A stretch of DNA of 64,000 nucleotides from Inia geoffrensis. Lineage: Eukaryota > Chordata > Mammalia > Artiodactyla > Iniidae. Position numbers and translations under genes: made by a program. Below are positions 48,110 to 60,465 of this stretch, in pieces. The stretch lies in contig CM070903.1 of assembly GCA_036417435.1 (NCBI GenBank), forward strand, positions 92,463,001 to 92,527,000, read 5' to 3'. Each line of letters starts with the position of its first letter. Position 1 is the first letter of the stretch. Below the pieces are notes generated by a model, which saw only the letters and a program-made list of their open reading frames with translations, searched no databases and was not told where the DNA came from.

Positions 48110-51100
48110 ATGGGAATAGGAACAGATATATTGATAATTACCTTAAATGTAAATGGTTTAAATGCTCCCAGCAAAAGACACAGAATGGCTGAATGGATAC
48201 AAAAACAGGACCCATATATATGCTGTATACAAGAGACCAACTTCAGACTAGAGACATATACAGACTGAAAGTGCGGGAATGGAAAAAGATATTCCATGCA
48301 AATGGAAACCAAAAGGAGCTGGAGTAGCAATATTCATATCAGACAAAATAGGCTTTAAAATAAAGACTATTAGAAGAGACAAAGAAAGACACTACATAAT
48401 GATCAAGGGATCGATCCAAGAAGAAGATAAAACAATTGTAGATATTTATGCACCCAACATAGGAGCACCTCAATACATAAGGCAAATACTAACAGCCATA
48501 AAAGGGGAAATTGACAGTAACACATTCATAGTAGGGGACTTTAACAACCCACTTTCACCAATGGACAGAACATCCAAAATGAAAATAAATAAGGAAATAC
48601 AAGCTTTAAATGATACATTAAACAAGATGGACTTAATTGATATTTATAGGACATTCCATCCAAAAACAACAGAATACACATTTTTCTCAAGTGCTCAAGG
48701 AACATTCTCCAGGATAGATCATATCTTGGGTCACATGTCAAGCCTTGGTAAATTTAAGAAAATTGAAATCGTATCAAGTATCTTTTCCGACAACAATGCT
48801 ATGAGACTAGATATCAATTACAGGAAAAGATCTATATAAAATACAAACACATGGAGGCTAAACAATACACTACTTAATAACGAAGTGATCACTGAAGAAA
48901 TCAAAGAGAAAGTCAAAAAATACCTAGAAACAAATGACAATGGAGACACGACGATCCAAAACCTATGGGATGCAGCAAAAGCAGTTCTAAGAGGGAAGTT
49001 TATAGCAATACAATCCTACCTTAAGAAACAGGAAACATGTCGAATAAACAACCTAACCTTGAACCTAAAGCAATTAGAGAAAGAAGAACAAAAAACGCCC
49101 AAGTTAGCAGAAGGAAAGAAATCATAAAGATCAGATCAGAAATAAATGAAAAAGAAATGAAGGAAACAATAGCAAAGATCAATAAAACTAAAAGCTGGTT
49201 TTTTGAGAAGATAAACCAAACTGATAAACCATTATCCAGACTCATCAAGAAAAAAAGGGTTAAGACTCAAATCGATAGAATTAGAAATGAAAAAGGAGCA
49301 GTAACAACTGACACTGCAGAAATACAAAGGATCAAGAGTGATTACTACAAGCAATTCTATGCCAATAAAATGGACAACCTGGAAGAAATGGACAAATTCT
49401 TAGAAAAGCACAACCTGCCAAGGCTGAATCAGGAAGAAACAGAAAATATGAACAGACCAAACACAAGCACTGAAATTGAAACTGTGATTAAAAGTCTTGC
49501 AACAAACAAAAGCCTAGGACCAGGTGGCTTTACAGGTGAATTCTATCAAACATTTAGAGAAGAGTTAGCACCTATCCTCAAACTCTTCCAAAGTATAGCA
49601 GAGGGCAGAACACTCCCAAACTCATTCTACGAGGCCACAATCACTCTGATACCAAAACCAGACAAGGATGTCACAAAGAAAGAATACTACAGACCAATAT
49701 CACTGATGAACATAGATGCTAAAATCCTCAACAAAATACTAGCAAACAGAATCCAACAGCACATTAAACGGACCATACACCATGATCAAGTGGGGTTTAT
49801 TCCAGGAATGCAAGGAGTCTTTAATATACACAAATCAATCAACGTGATACACCATATTAACAAATTGAAGGAGAAAAACCATATGATCATCTCAATAGAT
49901 GCAGAGAAAGCTTTCGACAAAATTCAACACCCATTTATGATAAAAACCCTCCAGAAAGTAGGCATAGAGCGAACTTTCCTCAACATAATAAAGGCCATAT
50001 ATGACAAACACACAACCAACATCGTCCTCAATGGTGAAAAACTGAAAGCATTTCCACTAAGATAAGGAAAAAGACAAGGCTGCCCACTCTCACCACTCTT
50101 ATTCAACATAGTTTTGGAAGTTTTAGCCACAGCAATCAGAAAAGAAAAGGAAAAAAAAGGAATCCAAATTGGAAAAGAAGAATGAAAGCTGTCACTGTTT
50201 GCAGATGACATGATACTATACATAGAGAATCCTAAAGATGTTACCAGAAAACTACTAGAGCTAATGAATGAATTTGGTAAAGTAGCAGGATACAAAATTA
50301 ATGCACAGAAATCTCTGGCATTCCTATACACTGATGAAAAATCTGAAAGTCAAATCAAGAAAACACTCCCATTTACCATTGCAACAAGAAGAATAAAATA
50401 TCTAGGAATAAACCTACCTAAGAAGACAAAAGACCTGTATGCAGAAAATTATAAGACACTGATAAAAGAAATTAAAGATGATACAAATAGATGGAGAGAT
50501 ATACCATGTTCTTGGATTGCAAGAATTAATATCGTGAAAATGACTATACTACCCAAAGCAATCTACAGATTCAACACAATCCCTATCAAACTACCACTGG
50601 CATTTTTCACAGAAGTAGAACAAAAAATTTCACAATTTGTATGGAAACACAAAAGGCCCCGAAGAGCCAGAGCAATCTTGAAAATGAAAAACGGAGCTGG
50701 AGGAATCAGGCTCCCTGACTTCAGACTATACTACAAAACTACAATAATCAAGACAGTATGGTACTGGCACAAAAACGGAAAGATAGGTCAATGGAACAGG
50801 ACAGAAAGCCCAGAGTTAAACCCATGCACATATGGTCCCCTTATCTTTGATAAAGGAGACAGGCATGTACAGTGGAGAAAGGACAGCCTCTTCAATAAGT
50901 GCTGCTGGGGAAATTGGACAGGTACATGTAAAAGTATGAGATTAGATCACTCCCTAACACCATACACAAAAATAAGCTCAAAATGGATTAAAGACCTAAA
51001 TGTAAGGCCAGAAACTATCAAACTTACAGGAAAACATAGGCAGAACACTCTATGACATAAATCACAGCAAGATCTTTTTTGACCCACCTCCTAGAGAAAT

Positions 51101-51950
51101 GGAAATAAAAACAAAAATAAACAAATGGGACCTAATGAAATTTCAAAGCTTTTGCACAGCAAAGGAAACCATAAACAAGACCAAAAGTCAACACTCAGAA
51201 TGGGAGAAAATATTTGCAAATGAAGCAACTGACAAAGGATAATCTCCAAAATTTACAAGCAGCTCATGCAGCTCAATAACAGAAAAACAAACAACCCAAT
51301 CCAAAAATGGGCAGAAGACGTAAATAGACATTTCTCCAAAGAAGATATACAGACTGCCAGCTAACACATGAAAGAGTGCTCAACATCATTAATCATTAGA
51401 GAAATGCAAATCAAAACTACAATGAGATATCATCTCACACCAGTCAAAACGGCCATCATCAAAAAATCTAGAAACAATAAATGCTGGAGAGGGTGTGAAG
51501 AAGAGGGAACACTCTTGCACTGCTGGTGGGGATATGAATTGGTACAGCCACTGTGGAGAACAGTATGGAGGTTCCTTAAAAAACTACAAATAGAACTACC
51601 ATATGACCCAGCAATCCCACTACTGGGCATATACCCTGAGAAAACCATAATTCAAAAAGAGTCATGTACCAAAATGTTCATTTCAGCTCTATTTACAATA
51701 GCCCGGAGATGGAAACAGCCTAAGTGTTCATCATCAGATGAATGGATAAAGAAGATGTCGCACATATATACAATGGAATATTACTCAGCCATAAAATGAA
51801 ACGAAATTGAGCTATTTGTAATGAGGTAGATGGACCTAGAGTCTGTCATACAGAGTGAAGTAAGTCAGAAAGAGAAAGACAAATACTGTATGCTAACACA
51901 TATATATATAATTTAAGAAAAAAAAATGTCATGAAGAACCTAGGGGTAAG
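48110..51950 (+). pseudogene. L1 ORF2 remnant, copy B
   Basis: From ATG 48110 the endonuclease begins (LNVNGLNAPSKRHRMAEWIQ) and continues after a frameshift in the 48279-48839 frame, which holds GDFNNPLSPMDR and SRIDHILG. The RT domain is open at 49037-50065, where GFIPGMQG and [16 protein letters not shown] are visible. Stops TAA near 50063 and TGA near 50183 precede the catalytic FADD at 50198-50209. The thumb and C-terminal region are open at 50210-51055 and 51368-51799 ([20 protein letters not shown]). Few lesions for its length, but enough to inactivate it. Confidence 0.92.
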
Positions 51951-52325
51951 ACAGGAATAAAGACACAGACCTACTAGAGAATGGACTTGAGGATATGGGG
52001 AGGGGGAAGGGTAAGCTGTGAGAAAGCAAGAGAGTGGCATGGACATATACACATTACCAAACGTAAAATAGATAGCTAGTGGGAAGCAGCCGCATAGCAC
52101 AGGGAGATCATCTCGGTGCTTTGTGACCATCTATAAGGGTGGGATAGGAAGGGTGGGAGGGAGGGTGACACAAGAGGTAAGAGATATGGGAACATATGTG
52201 TATATGTATAATTGATTCACTTTGTTATAAAGCAGAAACTAGCACACCATTGTAAATAAAGCATTTATACTCCAATAAAGATGTAAAAAATATAAAATAA
52301 AATAAAAAAGAAAACCAAAACAAAA

Positions 52326-52825
52326 CATCTTCTTTATTATTATTACTTCTACTACATGAATGTGTGTTGATGGCAGAGTTACCTATTTAGAAAACCATGC
52401 CTAGTTTCTTCCTTTCCTCTGCCCTGTGAACACAACTGCATGGTTGTGTGGTATACTCTTGTACAAACTAAAAGTAGCTGACTCTGTCTCTGCTTCCCCT
52501 CTCTGTGCTCTGAGTATAATCTGAAGACTTAGGGGGTAGACCTAGTATATTTAGTTTTAAATACTCCACTTAAGTGCACAGTCGATAGTCAATTTACAGA
52601 GCATCAATTCCGTTTATCAAATACAAAGCAGAAACTTGCTTTACCAGCTAGCAGATCCAGGGCTAGCCAACTGGAAAGAGATTAGGCAATCCAAGGCCTG
52701 CTTGGCTGAATTCATCACTTGACAAAAGGGAGAGATGTCAGCAGTATCAGTTGAAAGCTGAAAATTAATGCTGAGCATAGCTTAACAAGCCCTGAGTCAC
52801 CAGCCTCCTGGTTTCCAGGTGCTAC
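52326..52825. other. Unrecognised non-coding DNA
   Basis: No supportable feature between L1 copy B and a MIR. Confidence 0.5.
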
Positions 52826-52829
52826 TGCT

Positions 52830-53060
52830 GTTGCAAGGCAGCCCAGTATAATAGCAGCAGCTCAGACTCTGAGTCAAGGGGCTGCTTGACGTCAGCAAGT
52901 GACAGGCCATTTGTGCACCTTATTTTCCTGAGCTCTAAAATTTTGACAATAATACTTGTGATTAATAATACTTGCCTTGCAAGACTAAAATCTGTATAAA
53001 GGCCCAACACAGTTTGACATTTAATAGATGCTCAATAAGTTGTAACCATTACTGTTGATA
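52830..53060 (+). repeat. MIR SINE
   Basis: 'agcagcagctcagactctga', 'attttcctgagctctaaaat', 'ataatacttgccttgcaaga' and 'agatgctcaataagttgtaa' follow the MIR order. Confidence 0.75.
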
Positions 53061-53139
53061 TTGTTTTCATTTTGTTTTTCAAGGTAGTTGTTCAACTCCT
53101 AAAAGATGTTTAGTTTCTTGTATGGATTCACATAAGGCG

Positions 53140-53275
53140 GGCACACTTTCTGCTTCTAACAAGCCATTGAAACTTGAGCAAGTCATTTACCCCTCTTGAC
53201 CTCAGTTTCTTCATCTGTGAAATGAGAGAGCTGGATTTGGTTTGTGACAATCCTCAAAGTGTATGATTTTAAACC
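53140..53275 (+). repeat. MIR SINE fragment
   Basis: 'cttgagcaagtcatttaccc' and 'cctcagtttcttcatctgtg' with 'aaatgagagagctggatt' are the conserved MIR core. Confidence 0.8.
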
Positions 53276-54790
53276 AGAGCACAAAGGAACTGAAAAATGC
53301 CAGTTTTCTTTCTGTCATTCTGTTTTGGAGTCACTGAGACATCTTGACTGATTTTTTAACCACTCACATATATAATGTATATAATGCTGGCTCCAGTAGA
53401 GTGGTTAAAGGAAACCCTTAGTTTTCACTAGGCGTATCTTTTGTGAGGTGAATACAAATTTGATTGAAAGAAAGAAGATTCCATTGTGTATGGTGGGATA
53501 AGGGTAGAGAATTTGGGGGTGCTGACATTGGGGGAGATGAGCAGAAAATACAGCACATGGAATACATATGAACCCATTTGGTAAAATAATACATATATAC
53601 ATATGTGTGTATATGTAGACACATATTTATATATATTATAAGTGTATTATAAAGATGCATAAAAGAGTGGCCATTAGGTATCAGTGGAAGTTATCTCAGT
53701 GTGGTAGAACTGCAAAAGGCCTTAACTTTCTTCTTCATATTTTTATATACTGTTTGAACTTGTATAATGAATATATTTTATTTATATATTCAGAAAAATG
53801 TAATACAATTACATCCTTGAGATAAGAAAAAGATGTACACATAATACTGAAATATGCAAAAAAGGCCAGCTTGAAGTTTTAATTTTACTGCAGCTGATGC
53901 ATCCTTTCTCATCAATCTCCTTTGTCCCTGGACAATTGGAAGAACAAATATGCCAATTAAATAAATCTCAGTCTGTTTCCTTTCTGCTATTTTAGGGAGG
54001 GTAAATTTTCAAAGATGGCATTTGTTTCAAAGAGAGGCTTTTTATTGTCCTTGCAGGAAAGTGGGCCTGGTATCCGTATGCAGGTCATGTTAGGGTCTTC
54101 TAGCATTTTGCAAACCTGAACAGCAATTTCTCCATGTCATTTGGTTATTAAATATACAGCCGCAACTGCTATCAAGTCAGTGATGCCAACAATTTATAAA
54201 CTCTCCCCCAACTCTACTCTGAAGCTCACATTTCACTTAAGAACTGATCTCAGCCCTGCTCTGCTAGTGTACATTTTCTAGTTCTCAGTCACTCGGCTTC
54301 GGCTACCCATAAAGGGTTCTCCATGATGGTGCTGTAGGTTCACATGGTATCCCATGCCAATCAACAGATTCAAAACTATCACACTCCATATCTCCCATGG
54401 CTTCCATTCCAAGCTCCATAAATGCTGAGGAAGACTTCTCAGTGCCCCAGTGGGACTTCTCTTTGCCAAACGCAGCACACTGTCATTCCTCCTCCACTGT
54501 GATCACCATGGGGGATCAAGCTGGAGTAGTACCTGCCAGGTGATTTTTTTTCTAAAATGCAGGATACCAACAACACCATTCTAGAATTTGCTCTCACTTT
54601 CATCCTCTCTTTCTACTCCCTAACCAGAAAGGCCCTTTCTGTCTGAAAGAAACCTCCCTTACATCATACACTTGTCCTCCACGAAGTTGCATTTGACACT
54701 CTCATTTCCTGGTTCCAAAGTGGTAGGGAAGGTAATGGGAGAGAAACTGACCTCAAAAGGAAGATATATCAGAAGGTATTTTTAAAATAT
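53276..54790. other. Unrecognised non-coding DNA
   Basis: No gene or named repeat can be supported. A short TA/TG-rich simple region lies around 53590-53645. Confidence 0.5.
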
Positions 54791-55000
54791 CCTGAAATAT
54801 TGGAAAAGATACATTCACCCCAATGTTCATAGCACCACTATTTACAATAGCCAAGACTTGGAGACAACCTAAGTGTCCATCAACAGATGAATAAATAAAG
54901 AAGATGCGAGATATACACAATATAATGGAATATTACTCAGCCGTAAAAAAGAATGAAATTTTGCCATTTGCAGCAACATGGATAACTTGAGGGCATTATA

Positions 55001-55065
55001 TTGGGTTGTCCAAAAAGTTTGGGTTTTTCCAACCAAAACCCAAAGGAACTTTTTCGCCAAGTCAA
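55001..55065. mobile_element. 65-bp mariner-derived mini-element
   Basis: The ends are TTGGGTTGTCCAAAAAGTT and AACTTTTTCGCCAAGTCAA, imperfect inverted repeats of the mariner type. TA flanks it at 54999-55000 and 55066-55067. It is almost entirely terminal repeat with a tiny loop. Confidence 0.85.
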
Positions 55066-55161
55066 TACTAAGTGAAATTAGTCATAGAAAGATGATACTG
55101 CTTACATGTGGAATCTAAAAAATACAACAAACTAGTGAATCTAACAAAAAAGAAGCAGACT

Positions 55162-55200
55162 GACAGATATAGACTGTTATAGACAGATATAGTCTGTTAC
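55162..55200 (+). repeat. 20-bp tandem duplication
   Basis: The unit 'gacagatatagactgttata' is followed by a near-copy differing at one base, inside the L1 3' UTR. Confidence 0.8.
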
Positions 55201-55385
55201 CAGACTCACTGGTAACAAATTAGTGTTTACCAGTGGGGGGGTCAATAAAGGGGTGAGGGAGTGGGAGGTACAAACTACTGGATGTAATACAGGTTCAAGG
55301 ATGTATTGTACAATGCGGGAAATACAGCCAATATTTTGTAATAATTATAAATGGAAAGTAACATTTAAAAATTATATAGAGAAAA

Positions 55386-55750
55386 AGATTCTCTGGGAAC
55401 ATACCCCTGATTTTTTCCTACTGTTAGAGGGCTCTTCTTCACCTTTAGTCTTTGAGCGTAATATCTATTTACAAAGTACTAAAATTCTTTTAAAAATAAA
55501 TAATAAAAGAAAAAATTGTAAAAATCCCTTTCATATTTCTCTTTAATATTATTTAAATTAACATTCACTTAGTACTTCCTAAGGGTCAGCTATAGAATTA
55601 ATCAGCTATAGCATTAATCATGATTCAGTGTAATGCTGAAGAACAGAATCTATGAAGTACTAGCACTTTAGGAATGTTACTCAATGTGCCTGAGCTTCAG
55701 TATTGTTTTTTTGCAGAATGGTGACAGTATTGCCTGACTAACTAGTTTCA
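55386..55750. other. Unrecognised AT-rich DNA
   Basis: No gene or named repeat. A 16-bp tandem duplication ('cagctatagaattaat' and 'cagctatagcattaat') lies at 55587-55618. Confidence 0.55.
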
Positions 55751-55754
55751 TTGG

Positions 55755-56030
55755 CTGCACAATGTGGTGAATAAGGGCATAGATTTTGGACTCAAAAATA
55801 TTAATATGTGAGTTCAATCTCAACTCCTACAGTTACTATCTATGTAATTTGGGAGAAACCTATTTAATCTCTTTTTTGCTTCAGTTTCCTTATCTGTAAA
55901 GTGGGGATTAATAATACCAATAATAATGAAAATAACTACACCTCATATATTGTTGTGAAATTCAGAGTAATTACTTGTACAAAATTTATATGCTTGGTGC
56001 ATAATAAGTGTTCAATAAATGATTGCTTTT
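55755..56030 (+). repeat. MIR SINE
   Basis: 'gattttggactcaaaaatat', 'gcttcagtttccttatctgt', 'aaagtggggattaataatac', 'tgttgtgaaattcagagtaa' and 'taagtgttcaataaatgatt' follow the MIR order. Confidence 0.85.
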
Positions 56031-57225
56031 CAGAATTGTTTGAATATTAAAGGACAAAAAATGAATATGAGAGAAAGTTGTACCCCCTGATATGTTTTAC
56101 AAAGCTAGTTTATTATGCTACCTGTACTAATAACATGCTATCCATATCTACTTCTCCAGTATTTCTGGATAATCCAGGAAAAATTTTTTAAGTTTACACA
56201 ATAGATTCATGTGTCAATAATCCATGATTATCAAGTAAATAATACAAACTGAAATACAAAGACGTAAACATTACCAACACTTTAAATCACATGCAAATTA
56301 TTTCCACAGTTCAAGAAACCCATTAAAGCACAGGAGAAGGAGGATAAGACAAGGTTTGGCAGAAGACATGTTTCTCATAACCCCATCTATAGAGTAGCTT
56401 TGGGCAAAATAATCATACTTGACCAATGAACATCAAATTGTGTGGGATGTACTGGGCATGGCTTCCTGCCCTTTCCACTACTGAATTCCATGCCTGCTAC
56501 AAAGGTGAAACAGATTAAGTAAACCAAAAATAGTGCTCTCAAAGAGAAGTGCCAATTTTCATGCACTTGGCAAAGAAACTGCTAAATATAATGGGATCTA
56601 CCTGGATGTCAGCACATAAATACCTCGACCTCTTTCTTCACTAGTAGAAATCTTCTAAATTTTATAAAAGCAAGTTCCTGATCATGAGTGATCCTGGCAG
56701 AGAAAATAAAAGATAACTTGTCAGTATTAACCTGGTGTTTTGTAGTATTAATCTGGTGTTTATGAGACAGAAATGGAGTTACTTCAGAATTGATATAAGC
56801 TCAGGAATCTTGCAGTGCATAAGGAAGATTTTTTTTTTTTTTTTTTAGCCAAAACTGGTTTAATCGCCTTTTACACATGAAAAATGTAGGTCACTCTAAT
56901 AGTGTTCCACTCATTGTAACTTCTCTTTCAATTTGTTATTCTATCTCTTTCTTGCACTTCTACTGACCCCTTTCACTTTTAATACTTTTTAACAGAAATG
57001 CTACTGTTAACATTGCCCTGCCTACACTGCATATTTCCATTGGCAGTTCCTCTTTTTCAATCTCCCCTGGCCACACTTTTGCAGTTCAATCATTGGAAGA
57101 AAGGAGAAACATAACTAAACACACGCGGCATCTGGGCAAAAATTGAAAATATTCACACAAGATGTTTGAAAGACCAAGTTCCTCAGTGAACTAAACAGCA
57201 CCAGAGAAATTTAGATTGTAGGGAC
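56031..57225. other. Unrecognised non-coding DNA
   Basis: No supportable gene. A 21-bp tandem duplication ('agtattaa[c/t]ctggtgttt') lies at 56723-56764 and a T run at about 56828-56846. Confidence 0.5.
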
Positions 57226-57301
57226 AGAGAACAGAAGCAAGAAGAACTACAATCCTGCAGCCTGTGGAAAAAAAAACCACATTCACAGAAAGATAGACAA
57301 G

Positions 57302-58207
57302 ATGAAAAGGGAGAGGGCTATGCACCAGATGAAGGAACAAGATAAAACCCCAGAAAAACAACTAAATGAAGTGGACATAGGCAACATTCCAGAAAAATAA
57401 TTCAGAATAATGATAGTGAAGGTGATCCAGGACCTCGGAAAAACAATGGAAGCAAATATCAAGAAGATGCAAGAAATATTTAACAAACACCTAGAAGAAT
57501 TAAAGAACAAACAAATAGAGATGATCAATACAATAACTGAAATGAAAACTACACTAGAAGGCATCAATAGCAAAATAACTGAGGCAGAAGAGCAGATAAG
57601 TGACCTGGAAGAAAGAACAGTGGAATTCACTGCTGTGGAACAGAATAAAGAAAAAAGACTGAAAAGAACTGAAGACAGCCTAAGAGACCTCTGGGACAAC
57701 ATTAAATGAAATAACATTTGCATTATAGGGCTCCCAGAAGGAGAAGAGAGAGAGAAAGGACCTGAGAAAATATTTGAAGAGATTATAGTCGAAAACATCC
57801 TTAACATGGGAAAGGAAATAGCCACCCAAGCCCAGGAAGCACAGAGAGTCCCATACAGGATAAACCCAAGGAGAAACACGTTGAGACACATAGTAATCAA
57901 ATTGGCAAAAAATAAAGACAAAGAAAAATTATTGAAAGCAGCAAGGCAAAAATGACAAATAACATACAAGGGAACTCCCATAAGGTTAACAGCTGATTTC
58001 TCAGCAGAAACTCTACAAGCCAGAAGGGTGTGGCATGATATACTTAAGGTGATGAAAGGGAAGAAACTAAAACCAAGATTACTCTACCCAGCAAGGATCT
58101 CATTCAGATTCGATGGAGAAATCAAAAGCTTTACAGACAAGCAAAAGCTAAGAGAATTCAGCACCACAAAACAAGCTCTACAACAAATGGTAAAGGAACT
58201 TCTCTAA
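57302..58207 (+). pseudogene. L1 ORF1 remnant, copy C
   Basis: The start ATG is at 57302. A TAA near 57397 breaks the N-terminal part ('ccagaaaaataattcagaat', where relatives have GAA). The coiled coil is open from 57410 for 99 codons, ending at a TGA near 57707, and the RNA-binding and C-terminal parts follow in pieces to the TAA at 58205-58207. Confidence 0.87.
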
Positions 58208-58265
58208 GTGGGAAACACAAGAGAAGAAAAGGATCTATGTAAACAAACCCAAAACAATTAAGAAA

Positions 58266-60274
58266 ATGGTTACAGGAACATACATATTGATCATTACCTT
58301 AAATGTGAATGGATTAAATGCTCCAATCAAAAGACACAGGCTTGCTGAATGGATACAAAAACAAGACCCATATATATGCTGTCTAAAAGAGACCCATGTC
58401 AGACCTAGGGACACATACAGACTGAAAGTCAGGGGATGGAAAAAGATATTCCATGCAAATGGAAATCAAAAGAAAGCTGGAGTAGCTATACTCATCTCAG
58501 ATAAAATAGACTTTAAATAAAGAATGTTACAAGAGACAAGGAAGGACATTATATAATTATCAAGGGATCAATCCAAGAAGAAGATATAACAATTATAAAT
58601 ATATATGCACCCAACATAGGAGCACCTCAATACATAAGGTAACTGCTAACAGCTATAAAAGAGGAAATCGACAGTAACACAATAATAGTGGGGGACTTTA
58701 ACACCTCACTTACACCAATGGACAGATCATCCGAAGTGAAAATAAATAAGGAAACAGAAGCTTTAAATGACATAATAGACCAGGTACATTTAATTGATAT
58801 TTATAGGGCATGCCATCCAAAAACAGCAGATTACACTTCCTTCTCAGGTGCGCACGGATCATTCTCCAGGAAAAATCACATCTTGGGTCACAAATCAAGC
58901 TTCACTAAATTTAAGAAAATTGAAATCATATCAGGCATCTTTTCTGACCACAATGCTATGAGATTAGAAATGGATTACAGGGAAAAATCCATAAAAATCA
59001 CAAACACATGGAGGCTGAACAATACATTACTAAATAACCAAGAGATCACTGAAGAAATCAAAGAGAAAATCAAAAAATACCTAGAGACAAATGACAATGA
59101 AAACACGATGATCTAAAACCTATGGGATGCAGCAAAAGGGGTTCTAAGAGGGAAGTTTATAGCTATAGAAGCCTACCTCAAGAAACAAGAAAAACTGAAG
59201 TAAACAATCTAACCTTACACTTAAAGGAAGTAGAGAAAGAAGAACAAACAAAACCCAAAGTTAGCAGAAGGAAAGAATCATAAAGATCAGAGCAGAAATA
59301 AATGAAATAGAAACAAAGAAAACAATAGCAAAGATCAATAAAACTAAAAGCTGGTTCTTTGAGAAGATAAACAAAATTGATAAACCATTAGCCAGACTCA
59401 TCAAGAAAAAGAGGGAAAGGAGTCAAATCAATAAAATTAGAAATGAAAAAGGAGAAGTTACAACAGACACTGCAGAAATACAAAGCATCCTGAGACTACA
59501 ACAAGAAACTATGCCAATAAAATGGACAACCTGGAAGAAATGGACAACCCTCAGAATGGGAGAAAATATTTGCAAACAAATCAATGGACAAAGGATTAAT
59601 CTCCAAACTATATAAACAGCTCATGCAGTTCAATATTAAAGAAACAAACAACCCAATCCAAAAATGGTCAGAAAACCTAATTAGACATTTCTCCAAAGAA
59701 GACATACAGATGGCCATGAAGCACATGAAAACCTGCTCAAAATCAATAATTATTAGAGAAATGCAAATCAAAACTACAATGAAGTATCACCTCACACTGG
59801 TTAGAATGTGAATCATCAGAAAATCTACAAACAACAAATGCTGGAGAGGGTGTGGAGAAATGGGAACCCTCTTGCACTGTTTGTGGGAATGTAAATTGAT
59901 ACAGCCACTATGGAGAACAGTATGGAGGTTCCTTAAAAAACTAAAAATAGAATTAGCATATGACCCAGCAATCCCACTAATGGGCATATACCCAGAGAAA
60001 ACCATAATTCAAAAAGACACATACACTCCAATGTTCACTGCAGCACTATTTACAATAGTCAGGTCATGGAAGCAACCTAAATGTCCATCAACAGACGAAA
60101 TGGATAAAGAAGTTTTGATACATATATACAATGGAATATTACTCAGCCATAAGAAAGAATGAAATTGAGTCATTTTTTGAGATGTGGATGGATCTAGAGA
60201 CTGTCATACAGAGTGAAGTAAGTCAGAAAGAGAAAAACAAATATCGTATATTAACGCATGTATGTGGAACCTAG
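58266..60274 (+). pseudogene. L1 ORF2 remnant with the reverse transcriptase deleted, copy C
   Basis: From ATG 58266 the endonuclease reads LNVNGLNAPIKRHRLAEWIQ and ends at a TAA at 58518-58520; later frames hold GDFNTSLTPMDR and part of the linker to about 59500. The sequence then joins, around 59545-59551, to the C-terminal region equivalent to copy A from 30137. Fingers, palm (FADD) and thumb are absent. The C-terminal region ([20 protein letters not shown]) runs to the TAG at 60272-60274. Confidence 0.9.
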
Positions 60275-60465
60275 AAACATGGTACAGATGAACCGGTTTG
60301 CAGGGCAGAAGTTGAGACACAGATGTAGAGAACAAACGTATGGACACCAAGGGGTGAAAACCGCGGTGGGGTGGGGACAGTGGTGTGCTGTATTGGGCAA
60401 TTGGGATTGACATGTATACACTGATGTGTGTAAAACTGATGACTAATAAGAACCTGTAGTATAAA

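Larger units (their letters stand above)
46560..52325 (+). mobile_element. LINE-1 copy B, nearly full length, inactive
   Basis: The 5' UTR (about 46560-47148, possibly starting earlier), ORF1, a 58-bp spacer, ORF2 and a long 3' UTR are in order. The 3' UTR has a G-rich tract 'gggtgggagggagggtgaca' near 52150 and closes 'actccaataaagatgtaaaa', the common artiodactyl-type L1 end, then an A-rich tail to 52325. It is less decayed than copies A and C. The 5' boundary is approximate. Confidence 0.92.
54795..55385 (+). mobile_element. LINE-1 3' end fragment, interrupted by a mini-mariner
   Basis: It shows 'caatgttcatagcaccacta', 'agtgtccatcaacagatgaa', 'atggaatattactcagccgt' and a 3' UTR with 'cttacatgtggaatctaaaa'. 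The 65-bp element at 55001-55065 interrupts it. Confidence 0.88.
57230..60465 (+). mobile_element. LINE-1 copy C, 5'-truncated and internally deleted
   Basis: It begins within the 5' UTR, sharing 'cagaagcaagaagaactaca' with copy A at 26034 onward, has ORF1 and the front of ORF2, then jumps at about 59550 from the ORF2 linker to the C-terminal region. The 3' UTR has 'acatgtatacactgatgtgt' and ends with a short A tail near 60463. It is the same subfamily type as copy A. Confidence 0.92.
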
